Origin: VRUE01 sp963805455
GTDB taxonomy: Bacteria; Actinomycetota; Thermoleophilia; Solirubrobacterales; 70-9
Direction: 5' to 3'
NCBI GenBank assembly: GCA_963805455.1
Contig: CAWDUJ010000003.1
Span: 62,001 to 126,000 of the forward strand
DNA: 64,000 nucleotides
The notes below the pieces were generated by a model. It was not told the origin of the DNA, did no database searches, and saw only the letters and a list, made by a program, of their open reading frames with translations. Shown here one piece after another: positions 49,369 to 56,018 of this stretch; position 1 is the stretch's first letter, and every line of letters begins with the position of its first letter. Position numbers and translations under genes: made by a program.

Positions 49369-49743
49369 CTACCCCTTCACGTTGAAGGCGAACAGACCGA
49401 CCCGCTTGCCTTCGACGAACCAGGTGACCTTGTGCTGGCCGGGGATGTTCGAGGTGATCTTGTTGACGTAGAGGGTTCCCGCCTTCGCTTCCTGTTTCGG
49501 CGCGCAGAGCCGGCGTTTGGTCGGGAATTTCACGCAGACGGTGTAGAAGACGTCGTTGGTCGTGCTGCGGAAGAAAGCGCCCTTGTCGCGGCCCTTCTGA
49601 CAGACGTGGGCCGGTTTGGCGTTCTCCGAGAGGCCGCAGGCCACGTAGTGGCGGTAGGCGGCCGATTGGGCCATCGCAGGCGCAAGGCTCGCCAACAGCG
49701 CAACTCCCATCAATATCGCTGCCAGCGTCTTGACTCGCTTCAT
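49369..49743 (-). CDS. Small secreted cysteine-containing protein
   Basis: 124 residues with a signal peptide (KRVKTLAAILMGVALLASLA, cleavage near MAQSA). The mature part has four Cys (VACGL, HVCQK, YTVCVK, RLCAP), likely two disulfides, and ends in a beta-rich stretch HKVTWFVEGKRVGLFAFNVKG. No family is recognised, though it resembles small Ig-like exported domains. It sits between tsaE and tsaB in an otherwise housekeeping series, an odd place for a secreted protein, and may be an insertion. ATG 49743 is set by the signal peptide. Confidence 0.7.
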   Translation of the reverse strand: MKRVKTLAAILMGVALLASLAPAMAQSAAYRHYVACGLSENAKPAHVCQKGRDKGAFFRSTTNDVFYTVCVKFPTKRRLCAPKQEAKAGTLYVNKITSNIPGQHKVTWFVEGKRVGLFAFNVKG

Positions 49744-49816
49744 CAGGCGCCTTCCTCCTCCTCGATCCGGTTTGTGGTCGCCGATGCTACACGCCCGGCA
49801 CCCTCCCGAAACACGG

Positions 49817-50251
49817 CTATTTGCGGGTGGATGCGCTCGCCACCTCGATCGAGCGCCGATCTCCGCCCAGATGGGCCAGACGGATCTCGAGTTTGGTGCC
49901 CGCGAGGAGGCGGGGCTCGGCCACCGCGGGCCACTCGACGAAGGTGACGGTCTCGGGGTCGAGGTAGTCCTCGAGCAGCGCCGGTTCTTCCCCCTCGAGG
50001 TCGGCGAGTCGGTAGAGGTCAAGGTGGGCGATCGGAACCCTGCCCGTGTAGCGGCGGCCGATCGTGAAGGTCGGGGAGACGACCGGGCCCCCGACCCCGA
50101 GCGCCCGGCAGGCGCCTCGGATCAGGGTCGTCTTCCCGGTCCCGACCTCACCGATGACAAGGACGATGTCCCCGGGTGCGAGGGTCGCCGCGAGCTCGGC
50201 GCCGATCGCTTCGCTCTGCTCGGCGGAGGCGCTGGTCAAGGGCTCAGCCAA
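49817..50251 (-). CDS. tsaE: tRNA threonylcarbamoyladenosine biosynthesis ATPase TsaE
   Basis: A 144-residue P-loop ATPase that supports multiple turnovers of TsaD-TsaB. Walker A is GEVGTGKTTLIRG, the switch region VVSPTFTIGRRY and LDLYRLADLEGEE, and the late FVEWPAVAEPRL all match TsaE. The start is TTG 50251, overlapping the uracil-DNA glycosylase stop by 8 nt. With tsaB, rimI and tsaD just downstream, the full t6A set is present except TsaC, which is outside the window. Confidence 0.94.
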   Translation of the reverse strand: MAEPLTSASAEQSEAIGAELAATLAPGDIVLVIGEVGTGKTTLIRGACRALGVGGPVVSPTFTIGRRYTGRVPIAHLDLYRLADLEGEEPALLEDYLDPETVTFVEWPAVAEPRLLAGTKLEIRLAHLGGDRRSIEVASASTRK

Positions 50252-50927
50252 AAAGGTCCATCTGGTCGGCGGGAGGCTGCGGCGGCCCCGGGACGGGCGC
50301 CTCCTCGATCTCCTCCTCGGGATCGGGCGCGCCGGGATCGGGCCCGGCGAGAAGCTTCGGGAGCGTCTCGAAGTCGCCGCGGAGCGTCTCCTTCACCGCC
50401 GGCGTGCGGAGCCCGGCCGCCGGGTGGAAGAGCGGCAGCAGGAAGACGGCGCGGCCGCCCAGCGAGTGCACCTGGGGTGTCCCCCGCACCCGCGTGATCC
50501 CGGCCGGGTTTCCGCTCAACAGCTTCGTCGCGAAGTTGCCGAGGGTGCAGACGACCTTGGGCTCGATCAGCCTCACCTGGTCGAAGAGGTAGGGCCGGCA
50601 GGCCTCGATCTCCTCCGGCTGCGGGTCCCTGTTCCCCGGCGGCCGGCTCTTGAGGACGTTGGCGATGAAGACGTCATCGCGTGACATCCCGATCCCTTCC
50701 AGCAGCTCGTTGAGAAGCTGGCCGGCCCGGCCGACGAAGGGGAGGCCCTGGCGGTCCTCTTCTGCCCCGGGCGCCTCGCCGACGAACATCACGTCGGCGT
50801 CGGCGTCACCGGCCCCGAAGACGGCCTTGGCGCGGGTCTCGTGCAGCGGACACTTGGCGCAGCCCTCGACCTCGTGGAAGAGGTTGACCAGCTCGGCCCG
50901 GCGCGCCTCGGCGGTGACGCCGCTCAC
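50244..50927 (-). CDS. Type 4 uracil-DNA glycosylase
   Basis: About 227 residues. The catalytic segment is VGEAPGAEEDRQGLPFVGRAG, and the C-terminal LPLFHPAAGLR carries the His motif. Cysteines for a [4Fe-4S] cluster are in CAKCPLH, CRPYL and CTLGNFATK. It excises uracil from DNA. The tail is acidic and Pro-rich, ending QMDLFG, a possible sliding-clamp-like binding peptide. The start is GTG 50927, which would overlap the FmdB-type stop (GTGA) if that gene's frame is corrected. The function complements dut at 1522, though the genes are far apart. Confidence 0.92.
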   Translation of the reverse strand: MSGVTAEARRAELVNLFHEVEGCAKCPLHETRAKAVFGAGDADADVMFVGEAPGAEEDRQGLPFVGRAGQLLNELLEGIGMSRDDVFIANVLKSRPPGNRDPQPEEIEACRPYLFDQVRLIEPKVVCTLGNFATKLLSGNPAGITRVRGTPQVHSLGGRAVFLLPLFHPAAGLRTPAVKETLRGDFETLPKLLAGPDPGAPDPEEEIEEAPVPGPPQPPADQMDLFG

Positions 50928-51213
50928 CCCGGCCCCGGCTTCCTCTTCGCCGGGGTCGGCGTTTCCCCGCGGCCCTCTTCTTCTTGTCGGCGGCCAGCCG
51001 CTCCCGGTGCCCGGCTTCACGCTCCTGACGCCGCGATTCGTCCGACCTGACGGCCGCCCCGCGCGGCTGGCGCCCGGGCGGCGAAACGGCCGACATCAGG
51101 CGCAGAACCCGAGCCGACCCGCAGCTCGGACAGGCGACCTCGGTCGCTTCACCAGGCACGAGCTCCTCGAACCTGCTCCCGCACTCCTCGCACTCGAACT
51201 CGAAGATGGGCAT
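50924..51213 (-). CDS. FmdB-family zinc-ribbon protein (probable frameshift)
   Basis: It starts MPIFEFECEECGSRFEELV with a second knuckle VACPSCGSARVLRL, the FmdB/CxxC_CXXC_SSSS zinc ribbon, then a basic helical tail (ESRRQEREAGHRERLAADKK). As written, the frame runs far into the glycosylase gene with unnatural Arg-rich sequence. Adding one G in the run at 50965-50968 gives a normal tail ETPTPAKRKPGPG and a TGA (50924-50926) overlapping the glycosylase GTG as GTGA. That correction is inferred, not seen. The role of FmdB proteins is not well defined. Confidence 0.75.
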
Positions 51214-51235
51214 GGTGAGCTCCGCCCGTCGGAAC

Positions 51236-52015
51236 CTAGGGCTTGAGGGTGACCGCCACGGTCGAGCCTGCTGTCAGGGACTTCCCCGCTTTCGGGCTCT
51301 GCTTCCGGACCTTGCCGGTTTTTCCCGTCGCCCCTCCCCTCTTGGTCACTTTGCCGAGTTTGCAGTTGGCCCTGCCCAGCGCCTTCTTGACCGCTTTCAG
51401 CTTCTTGCCGGTGAGGCTCGGGACGACGCATTGGGGAGCCGGCGGCCCCGCGGGCGGCGGCGCGACAACGGGATCCGCGTATTCAACGTCGGCGTTGAAC
51501 CCCATTTCGTATCCGGCTTGCCGGCCGCCGAGCACTCGAGCCGGTTCGCCCGGAAAGACTGGTGGATTGAAGATCCCGAATTCGGAACCGGGAGCGCCGC
51601 TCGCGACCCCGACCACGCTGCTTTCGGTGTTCGTGCTCAGGCCAATCGTGTCCCCGGCCTGGATTGGAAGTGAGGTGGTGAACGTCACGGTCCCGGAGCC
51701 CGGAACCGGAGTTACGGGATTGCTCGCCAGGACCGCTTCGTATTTTGCGGCCGCGACGGGCTTGAGGACGACGAGTCGGAATGGGCCTCCCGAGTAGGGG
51801 CCGGCCATCCGCCAACGGACGACGGTCCCATCCTTCGGCGAGGTCGCGTCAGCGCCCGAGTCGTCGAGGGTCAGATTCACCACCGTCTGTTCGCCCGTGG
51901 CGGTGCCGTCGAATTTGAGCGACAGCGGACTTCCGACGGTGACCGTGGCCGCCTGGGCGCCACCACAGAGGGTGAGTGACGTAACCACCACCGCGAGCAG
52001 GACCGAGACTCTCAA
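51236..52015 (-). CDS. Secreted protein with C-terminal PASTA domain
   Basis: About 259 residues. The signal peptide is RVSVLLAVVVTSLTLCGGAQA; the middle is a beta-rich domain of unknown type (VTVGSPLSLKFDGTATGEQT onward). A Pro-rich linker leads to a PASTA domain (CVVPSLTGKKLKAVKKALGR, then SPKAGKSLTAGSTVAVTL), a module that binds peptidoglycan fragments in kinases and PBPs and is common in stand-alone exported proteins of this group. TTG 52015 is chosen because TAGGAT lies 8 nt upstream; TTG 52024 is the alternative. It follows panB with its own promoter. Confidence 0.78.
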   Translation of the reverse strand: MRVSVLLAVVVTSLTLCGGAQAATVTVGSPLSLKFDGTATGEQTVVNLTLDDSGADATSPKDGTVVRWRMAGPYSGGPFRLVVLKPVAAAKYEAVLASNPVTPVPGSGTVTFTTSLPIQAGDTIGLSTNTESSVVGVASGAPGSEFGIFNPPVFPGEPARVLGGRQAGYEMGFNADVEYADPVVAPPPAGPPAPQCVVPSLTGKKLKAVKKALGRANCKLGKVTKRGGATGKTGKVRKQSPKAGKSLTAGSTVAVTLKP

Positions 52016-52023
52016 GGCCGACA

Positions 52024-52029
52024 ATCCTA
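52024..52029 (-). promoter_or_regulatory. TAGGAT -10 box before the PASTA protein
   Basis: TAGGAT on the minus strand ends 8 nt before TTG 52015. It lies in the short gap after panB, so the PASTA gene is probably transcribed separately. Confidence 0.5.
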
Positions 52030-52036
52030 TATCGCT

Positions 52037-52972
52037 CTAGGAGAGCGGCTCCCAGTCCCAGCTCCCCGGCGCCGCCAGGCTCTCGCTGTCGAGGTAGTCC
52101 CTGAAGGCCGAGAGCTCGGCCGGGTCGATTCCATAGACGTGGTCAGCTTCGGGGAAGCTGCCGCCGCGGACCTCGGCCGTGTAGCGGCCGACGCCCTCGA
52201 CCATCTCGTCGTGGACCTCGGAGTAGCGCTTGACGAATTTCGGCGTCCTGCCGGTTGTGATCCCGAGCAGGTCGTGGAAGACGAGCACCTGGCCCGCGGT
52301 GGAGGGTCCGGCGCCGATTCCGATCACCGGCACCTCGAGGCGATCGACGATCGCCTCGGTGATCGCCGCCGGGACCGCCTCGAAGACGATCGAGAAGCAG
52401 CCGACCGATTGCAGCGCGAGGGCGTCCTCGCAGAGCTTCATCGCGCTGCGCAGGTCCTTGCCCTGGGTCTTGTAGCCGCCGAGCGCGGTGGCAGTCTGAG
52501 GGGTCAAGCCGACGTGGCCCATTACCGGGATGCCTGCGCGGATGATCGCCCGCGCCCGCTCGACCGAGGTCCCCCCCGCCTCGAGCTTGATCACCTGGCA
52601 GCCCGTCTCCTTGACCAGGCGCTGGGCGCTCTGGACCGCGAGCTCGTTGCTCGACTCGTAGCTGCCCATCGGCATGTCGCCGACCATCAGCGGCGTTCTG
52701 AGCCCGCGGCGGACCGCTTTGCCGAGCATCACCATCTCGTCCATCGAGACCGGCTCGGTGCCCGGGTAGCCGAGAACGACCATCGCCGCGGTGTCGCCGA
52801 CGAGGACGATGTCGACCCCCGCCTCCTCGGCGACGCGCGCAGAGGGGTAATCGTAGGCGGTGACCATCACGATCGGTTCGCCGGCGGCCTTCATCTCGGC
52901 CAGCCGCGGCACCGTCACCGGCGCCCGATCGGGGCCATCCTCCCTGCCCACTTCGACCTTGAAATCCTTCAT
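52037..52972 (-). CDS. panB: 3-methyl-2-oxobutanoate hydroxymethyltransferase PanB
   Basis: A 311-residue TIM-barrel enzyme that adds a hydroxymethyl group from 5,10-methylene-THF to 2-oxoisovalerate, the first committed step to pantothenate. Motifs: MVTAYDYPSARVAEEAGVD, LVGDTAAMVVLGYPGTEPV (Mg ligands), KLEAGG, GHVGLTPQ and HDLLGITTGRTPKF. The C-terminus is about 30 residues longer than typical. The ATG at 52972 overlaps the TGA of mini-ORF G. With panC and panD upstream, the run covers pantothenate synthesis apart from ketopantoate reductase. Confidence 0.96.
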   Translation of the reverse strand: MKDFKVEVGREDGPDRAPVTVPRLAEMKAAGEPIVMVTAYDYPSARVAEEAGVDIVLVGDTAAMVVLGYPGTEPVSMDEMVMLGKAVRRGLRTPLMVGDMPMGSYESSNELAVQSAQRLVKETGCQVIKLEAGGTSVERARAIIRAGIPVMGHVGLTPQTATALGGYKTQGKDLRSAMKLCEDALALQSVGCFSIVFEAVPAAITEAIVDRLEVPVIGIGAGPSTAGQVLVFHDLLGITTGRTPKFVKRYSEVHDEMVEGVGRYTAEVRGGSFPEADHVYGIDPAELSAFRDYLDSESLAAPGSWDWEPLS

Positions 52973-53040
52973 GACAATCCCTCCCGCTTCGCTCGCTGCG
53001 CACAGAGCCAGATATGGATGCTTGCTTGCTCCGCGCTCAT
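52969..53040 (-). CDS. 23-codon coupled mini-ORF, family 1 copy G
   Basis: The ATG (53038-53040) overlaps the panD stop as ATGA; 72 nt later the TGA (52969-52971) overlaps the panB ATG as ATGA. The peptide begins MSAEQASIHIW and ends QRAKREGLS, closest to copy A. Relative to copies B and C, the CATATCTG core is shifted one base within the frame, yet the total length is identical because of a compensating one-base difference later. Confidence 0.55.
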   Translation of the reverse strand: MSAEQASIHIWLCAQRAKREGLS

Positions 53041-53417
53041 GACAAAAGCACCTCCGGGTTGCTGTCGACGGCGACCGCGCGGTTGGCGTCGTCGACGTGG
53101 ACGACGACCGGCGAGTAGGTCTCGAGGTCGGCCTCCTCGTAGGCGGCGAAGGAGGCGACGATCACCCTGTGGCCGGGCTTCGTCAGGTGGGCGGCAGCGC
53201 CGTTGACCTGGATCGTCCCGGAGCCGGGCTCCCCGTCGATGACGTAGGTGACGAACCGGGCGCCGTTGTCGATGTCCCAGACGTGAACCTGCTCGTTCGT
53301 CAGCAGGTCGGCGCTGGCCATCAGCTCGGTGTCGACCGTGATGCTGCCGACGTAATCGACGTCGCAGCCGGTCACCGTCGCCCGGTGGATCTTGGACTTG
53401 AGCATCTGCCTCTGCAT
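53037..53417 (-). CDS. panD: Aspartate 1-decarboxylase PanD
   Basis: A 126-residue pyruvoyl-dependent enzyme making beta-alanine for pantothenate. The proenzyme self-cleaves at Gly-Ser in DVDYVGSITVDTEL; N-terminal MLKSKIHRATVT, the mid-region NGARFVTYVIDGEPGSG and NGAAAHLTKPGHRVIVASF are family-typical. The start is 7 nt after panC. Its stop overlaps mini-ORF G, which in turn overlaps panB. Confidence 0.96.
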   Translation of the reverse strand: MQRQMLKSKIHRATVTGCDVDYVGSITVDTELMASADLLTNEQVHVWDIDNGARFVTYVIDGEPGSGTIQVNGAAAHLTKPGHRVIVASFAAYEEADLETYSPVVVHVDDANRAVAVDSNPEVLLS

Positions 53418-53424
53418 CGTTCTC

Positions 53425-54336
53425 CTATCCGATCAGGACGTTGTCGATCAGCCGCGCGCCGCCCACCCGGGCGGCGACCGCGACAAGCACCTTCCGGCCG
53501 TCGATCTTCTCGACCGGCTCGAGGGTCTCCGCGTCGCGGGCCTCGAGATACTCGGGGACGATCCCCGCAAGCTCCAGCTCCCTCATCCCGGCATCGATTG
53601 CGTCGGGAAGCGGTTGATCCCGAGCCTCGCGCTCGACCGCGCCGAGTGCCCGCCAGAGCGCCGCCGCCCGCTCGCGATCGGCCGGCTCGAGGTAGGCGTT
53701 GCGCGAGCTCAGCGCGAGGCCGTCGGACTCTCGTACGGTCGGCAGCGCCTCGATCCGGACCGGAAAGTCGAGATCGCGCGCCATCCGGCGGATCACCGCC
53801 ACCTGCTGGGCGTCCTTCTGGCCGAAGTAGGCGACGTCGGGGGCGACGGCGTTGAAGAGCTTGGCAACGACGGTGGTGACGCCGCGGAAGTGGCCGGGCC
53901 CGCGCCGGGACGGATCGCCGCAGAGGACCTCGGTCAGCCCCTCGACCTCGACCTGGGTCGCGAAGCCCTCGGGATAGACCTCCTCGACCGCCGGCGCGTA
54001 GGCAACGTCGACACCGGCCTCGCCGGCGAGCGCCAGATCGCGAGCCTCGTCGCGAGGGTAGCGGTCGAGGTCCTCGCCGGGCCCGAACTGGGTCGGGTTG
54101 ACGAACAGGCTCATGACGACGACGTCACACTCGGCGCGGGCGGCGCGCAGAAGTGAAAGGTGGCCGTCGTGCAGGTAGCCCATCGTCGGCACCAGGCCGA
54201 TCGAGCGGCCCGCGGCGCGGGCGTCGGCCAGCGCATCGCGGAGCGCGCCCTTGCTGCGGGCGACGGCGACGCCGGTGTCTGCGCTTGCGGGAGTGCTGAT
54301 CGTGAGGTTCATCGGGTCCATGCCCTTCGGGGTCAC
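53425..54336 (-). CDS. panC: Pantothenate synthetase PanC
   Basis: About 300 residues; joins pantoate and beta-alanine using ATP. The HIGH-type motif is in VPTMGYLHDGHLSLLRAA, followed by VVMSLFVNPTQFGPGEDL, FRGVTTVVAKLFN and the KMSKS-equivalent ESDGLALSSRNAYL. GTG 54336 overlaps the stop of the upstream acyltransferase (GTGA); internal ATGs at 54321 and 54312 are possible starts, since the conserved fold begins later. It leads panD and panB. Confidence 0.95.
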   Translation of the reverse strand: MTPKGMDPMNLTISTPASADTGVAVARSKGALRDALADARAAGRSIGLVPTMGYLHDGHLSLLRAARAECDVVVMSLFVNPTQFGPGEDLDRYPRDEARDLALAGEAGVDVAYAPAVEEVYPEGFATQVEVEGLTEVLCGDPSRRGPGHFRGVTTVVAKLFNAVAPDVAYFGQKDAQQVAVIRRMARDLDFPVRIEALPTVRESDGLALSSRNAYLEPADRERAAALWRALGAVEREARDQPLPDAIDAGMRELELAGIVPEYLEARDAETLEPVEKIDGRKVLVAVAARVGGARLIDNVLIG

Positions 54337-54935
54337 GGCCTGCTCCGGGAATTATAGGCAGCGACCGTGTCGAGCTTCCGTGCCGGGGCGCCGGCCGCGA
54401 TCGTCCCCGGCGGCAGATCGGTGGTGACCACCGAGTTGGCGCCGATCACGCATCGCTCGCCGATCGTCACCCCGCTTGTGACCACGCAGTTGACGCCGAA
54501 CCAGGTGTTGGCTCCGATCCTGACCGGGCCCTTGCTGGTGAAGCCCTGCCACGGCACCGGGATCTCGGGGTCATCGAAACGATGGGCGGCATCGCCGATG
54601 AAGCAGCCGTTGGCGAACATCACGTGATCGCCGACCTCGATCAGCTCGAGCGCGGCGAACATCGTGTTGCGGTTGAGGAAACAGCCGGCGCCGATCTCGA
54701 TCCGTGCCTCGGGAGCGAGCGTCAGCCAGCAGCCGGGCTCGAGAAGAGTCCCCTCGCCGATCGTCAGCCGGCCCTCGTCGAGGGCCTCGAGGAGCTCGCC
54801 CTCGACCGGCATCCGGACGAAGAAACCGCCCCGCGCCGCGTGTCGATTAATCCGGAGCCGCCTCGACGGGCGCCGGTTGCGCTCATACCAGCGCCGCTTG
54901 GCCCACCACAGGCGCCACCCACGTTGCTCGCTCAT
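54333..54935 (-). CDS. Left-handed beta-helix (hexapeptide) acyltransferase
   Basis: About 200 residues. After a basic N-terminus come hexapeptide repeats forming a left-handed beta-helix: IGEGTLLEPGCWLTL, IGAGCFLNRNTMF, VGDHVMFANGCFIGDAAHRF (catalytic His-type loop) and IGANTWFGVNCVVTSGVTIG with IGANSVVTTDLPPGTIAAG. It resembles maltose/galactoside O-acetyltransferases and WbbJ-like sugar acetylases. The acceptor is unknown. ATG 54935 is chosen where the sequence becomes family-like. It overlaps panC (GTGA) and is divergent from the ROK kinase gene. Confidence 0.85.
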   Translation of the reverse strand: MSEQRGWRLWWAKRRWYERNRRPSRRLRINRHAARGGFFVRMPVEGELLEALDEGRLTIGEGTLLEPGCWLTLAPEARIEIGAGCFLNRNTMFAALELIEVGDHVMFANGCFIGDAAHRFDDPEIPVPWQGFTSKGPVRIGANTWFGVNCVVTSGVTIGERCVIGANSVVTTDLPPGTIAAGAPARKLDTVAAYNSRSRP

Positions 54936-54963
54936 GGCTACAAGCTTTCCAGACCGGCATGCA

Positions 54964-54969
54964 TAGACT
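54964..54969 (+). promoter_or_regulatory. TAGACT -10 box before the ROK kinase
   Basis: TAGACT ends 6 nt before the GTG at 54976. There is no ribosome-binding site between them, so a leaderless mRNA is expected. Confidence 0.6.
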
Positions 54970-54975
54970 CTGCGC

Positions 54976-55935
54976 GTGGCGACACTGCGCGGCGGCATAG
55001 ACCTCGGCGGGACGAAGATTCAGACCGCGATCGTCGATCGCGCTGGAAAGGTGCTCGGCGAGGCCCGCCAGCAGACCCCGACCGCGGGCGGCCCCGCCGA
55101 CGTCGCCAAGGCGATGGAGACAGCAATGCGTGAAGCCGCAGCGGCGGCCGAGGTCGACCCGGCAAGCCTCTCCGGGGTCGGAGTCGGCTCCCCGGGCGAC
55201 GCCGACGAGAAGACCGGGGTCGTCTCGGGCGCCCGCAACCTCCCCGGCTGGAACGGGAGCTTTCCACTCGGCGAAACCCTCTCTGAGGCGCTCGGGACCC
55301 CGGTAAAGGTCGGCAACGACGTCCAGGTCGCGACCGAAGCCGAGTTTCAGCTCGGCGCCGCCCGTGAGTTCTCGAGCCTGCTCGGCGTCTTCTGGGGAAC
55401 CGGCGTCGGCGGCGGCCTGATCCTCGATGCCAAGCCCTGGCTGGGCCGCGGTGCCGCCGGCGAGATTGGTCACATGGTCGTCAAGCGCGGCGGCGCCAAG
55501 TGCCCCTGCGGCCGCAAGGGCTGTATGGAGGCCTACGCCGGCCGCCTGGCGATGGAAACCGAGGCGAAACGCCAGCACTCCGAGGGCGTCAAGACCGACC
55601 TCTTCAAGCTGATGGAGAAACACGAAAAAGAGCGGCTGACCAGCGGGGTCTGGGAGCGCGCTCTCGATCACGGCGACGACCTCGCCGAAAAGCTGATCGA
55701 ACGCGCGATCGAGGCGCTCGGAACCGGAATCGCATCGGCCGTCAACCTGATCGACCCCGAGGCGGTTGTCCTCGGCGGCGGCCTCGGAGTCCGTTTCGGG
55801 GCGCGGCTGATGGACCCGTTGACGAAGGAGATGGGGAAGCACCTGTTCGTCGACGAGCGCCCTCCGGCGGTCCGCGTCGCCTCGCTGGGCGACCTCGGCG
55901 GGGCGATCGGCGCCTCGCTGCTGATCTCTCGTTAG
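54976..55935 (+). CDS. ROK-family glucokinase
   Basis: A 319-residue sugar kinase. The ATP site begins GGIDLGGTKIQTAIVD; GVGVGSPGDADEKTG and NDVQVATEAE hold sugar and catalytic-Asp residues; GTGVGGGLILDAKPW follows. The ROK zinc motif is CPCGRKGCMEAYAG, with the upstream His in EIGHMVV. It probably phosphorylates glucose, feeding glycolysis; xylose-related ROK proteins are usually DNA-binding repressors, and this one lacks an HTH. It faces the xylose-type ABC operon convergently. Confidence 0.92.
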   Translation: MATLRGGIDLGGTKIQTAIVDRAGKVLGEARQQTPTAGGPADVAKAMETAMREAAAAAEVDPASLSGVGVGSPGDADEKTGVVSGARNLPGWNGSFPLGETLSEALGTPVKVGNDVQVATEAEFQLGAAREFSSLLGVFWGTGVGGGLILDAKPWLGRGAAGEIGHMVVKRGGAKCPCGRKGCMEAYAGRLAMETEAKRQHSEGVKTDLFKLMEKHEKERLTSGVWERALDHGDDLAEKLIERAIEALGTGIASAVNLIDPEAVVLGGGLGVRFGARLMDPLTKEMGKHLFVDERPPAVRVASLGDLGGAIGASLLISR

Positions 55936-56018
55936 CCACCCCCGGAGGCGGGAGCGAGGGCCCAGTCCCATCTCCGTTTCGCCCGGCCCGAGCGGGAGCA
56001 GAGGAGGCGGCGACTGAT

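Noticed and set aside
55936..56018. Third copy of the 84-bp palindrome between the ROK kinase and XylH-like genes
   Set aside because: Shares only GGCGGGAGCGAG and GAGCGGGAGC stretches; the ends do not pair and the interior does not align.
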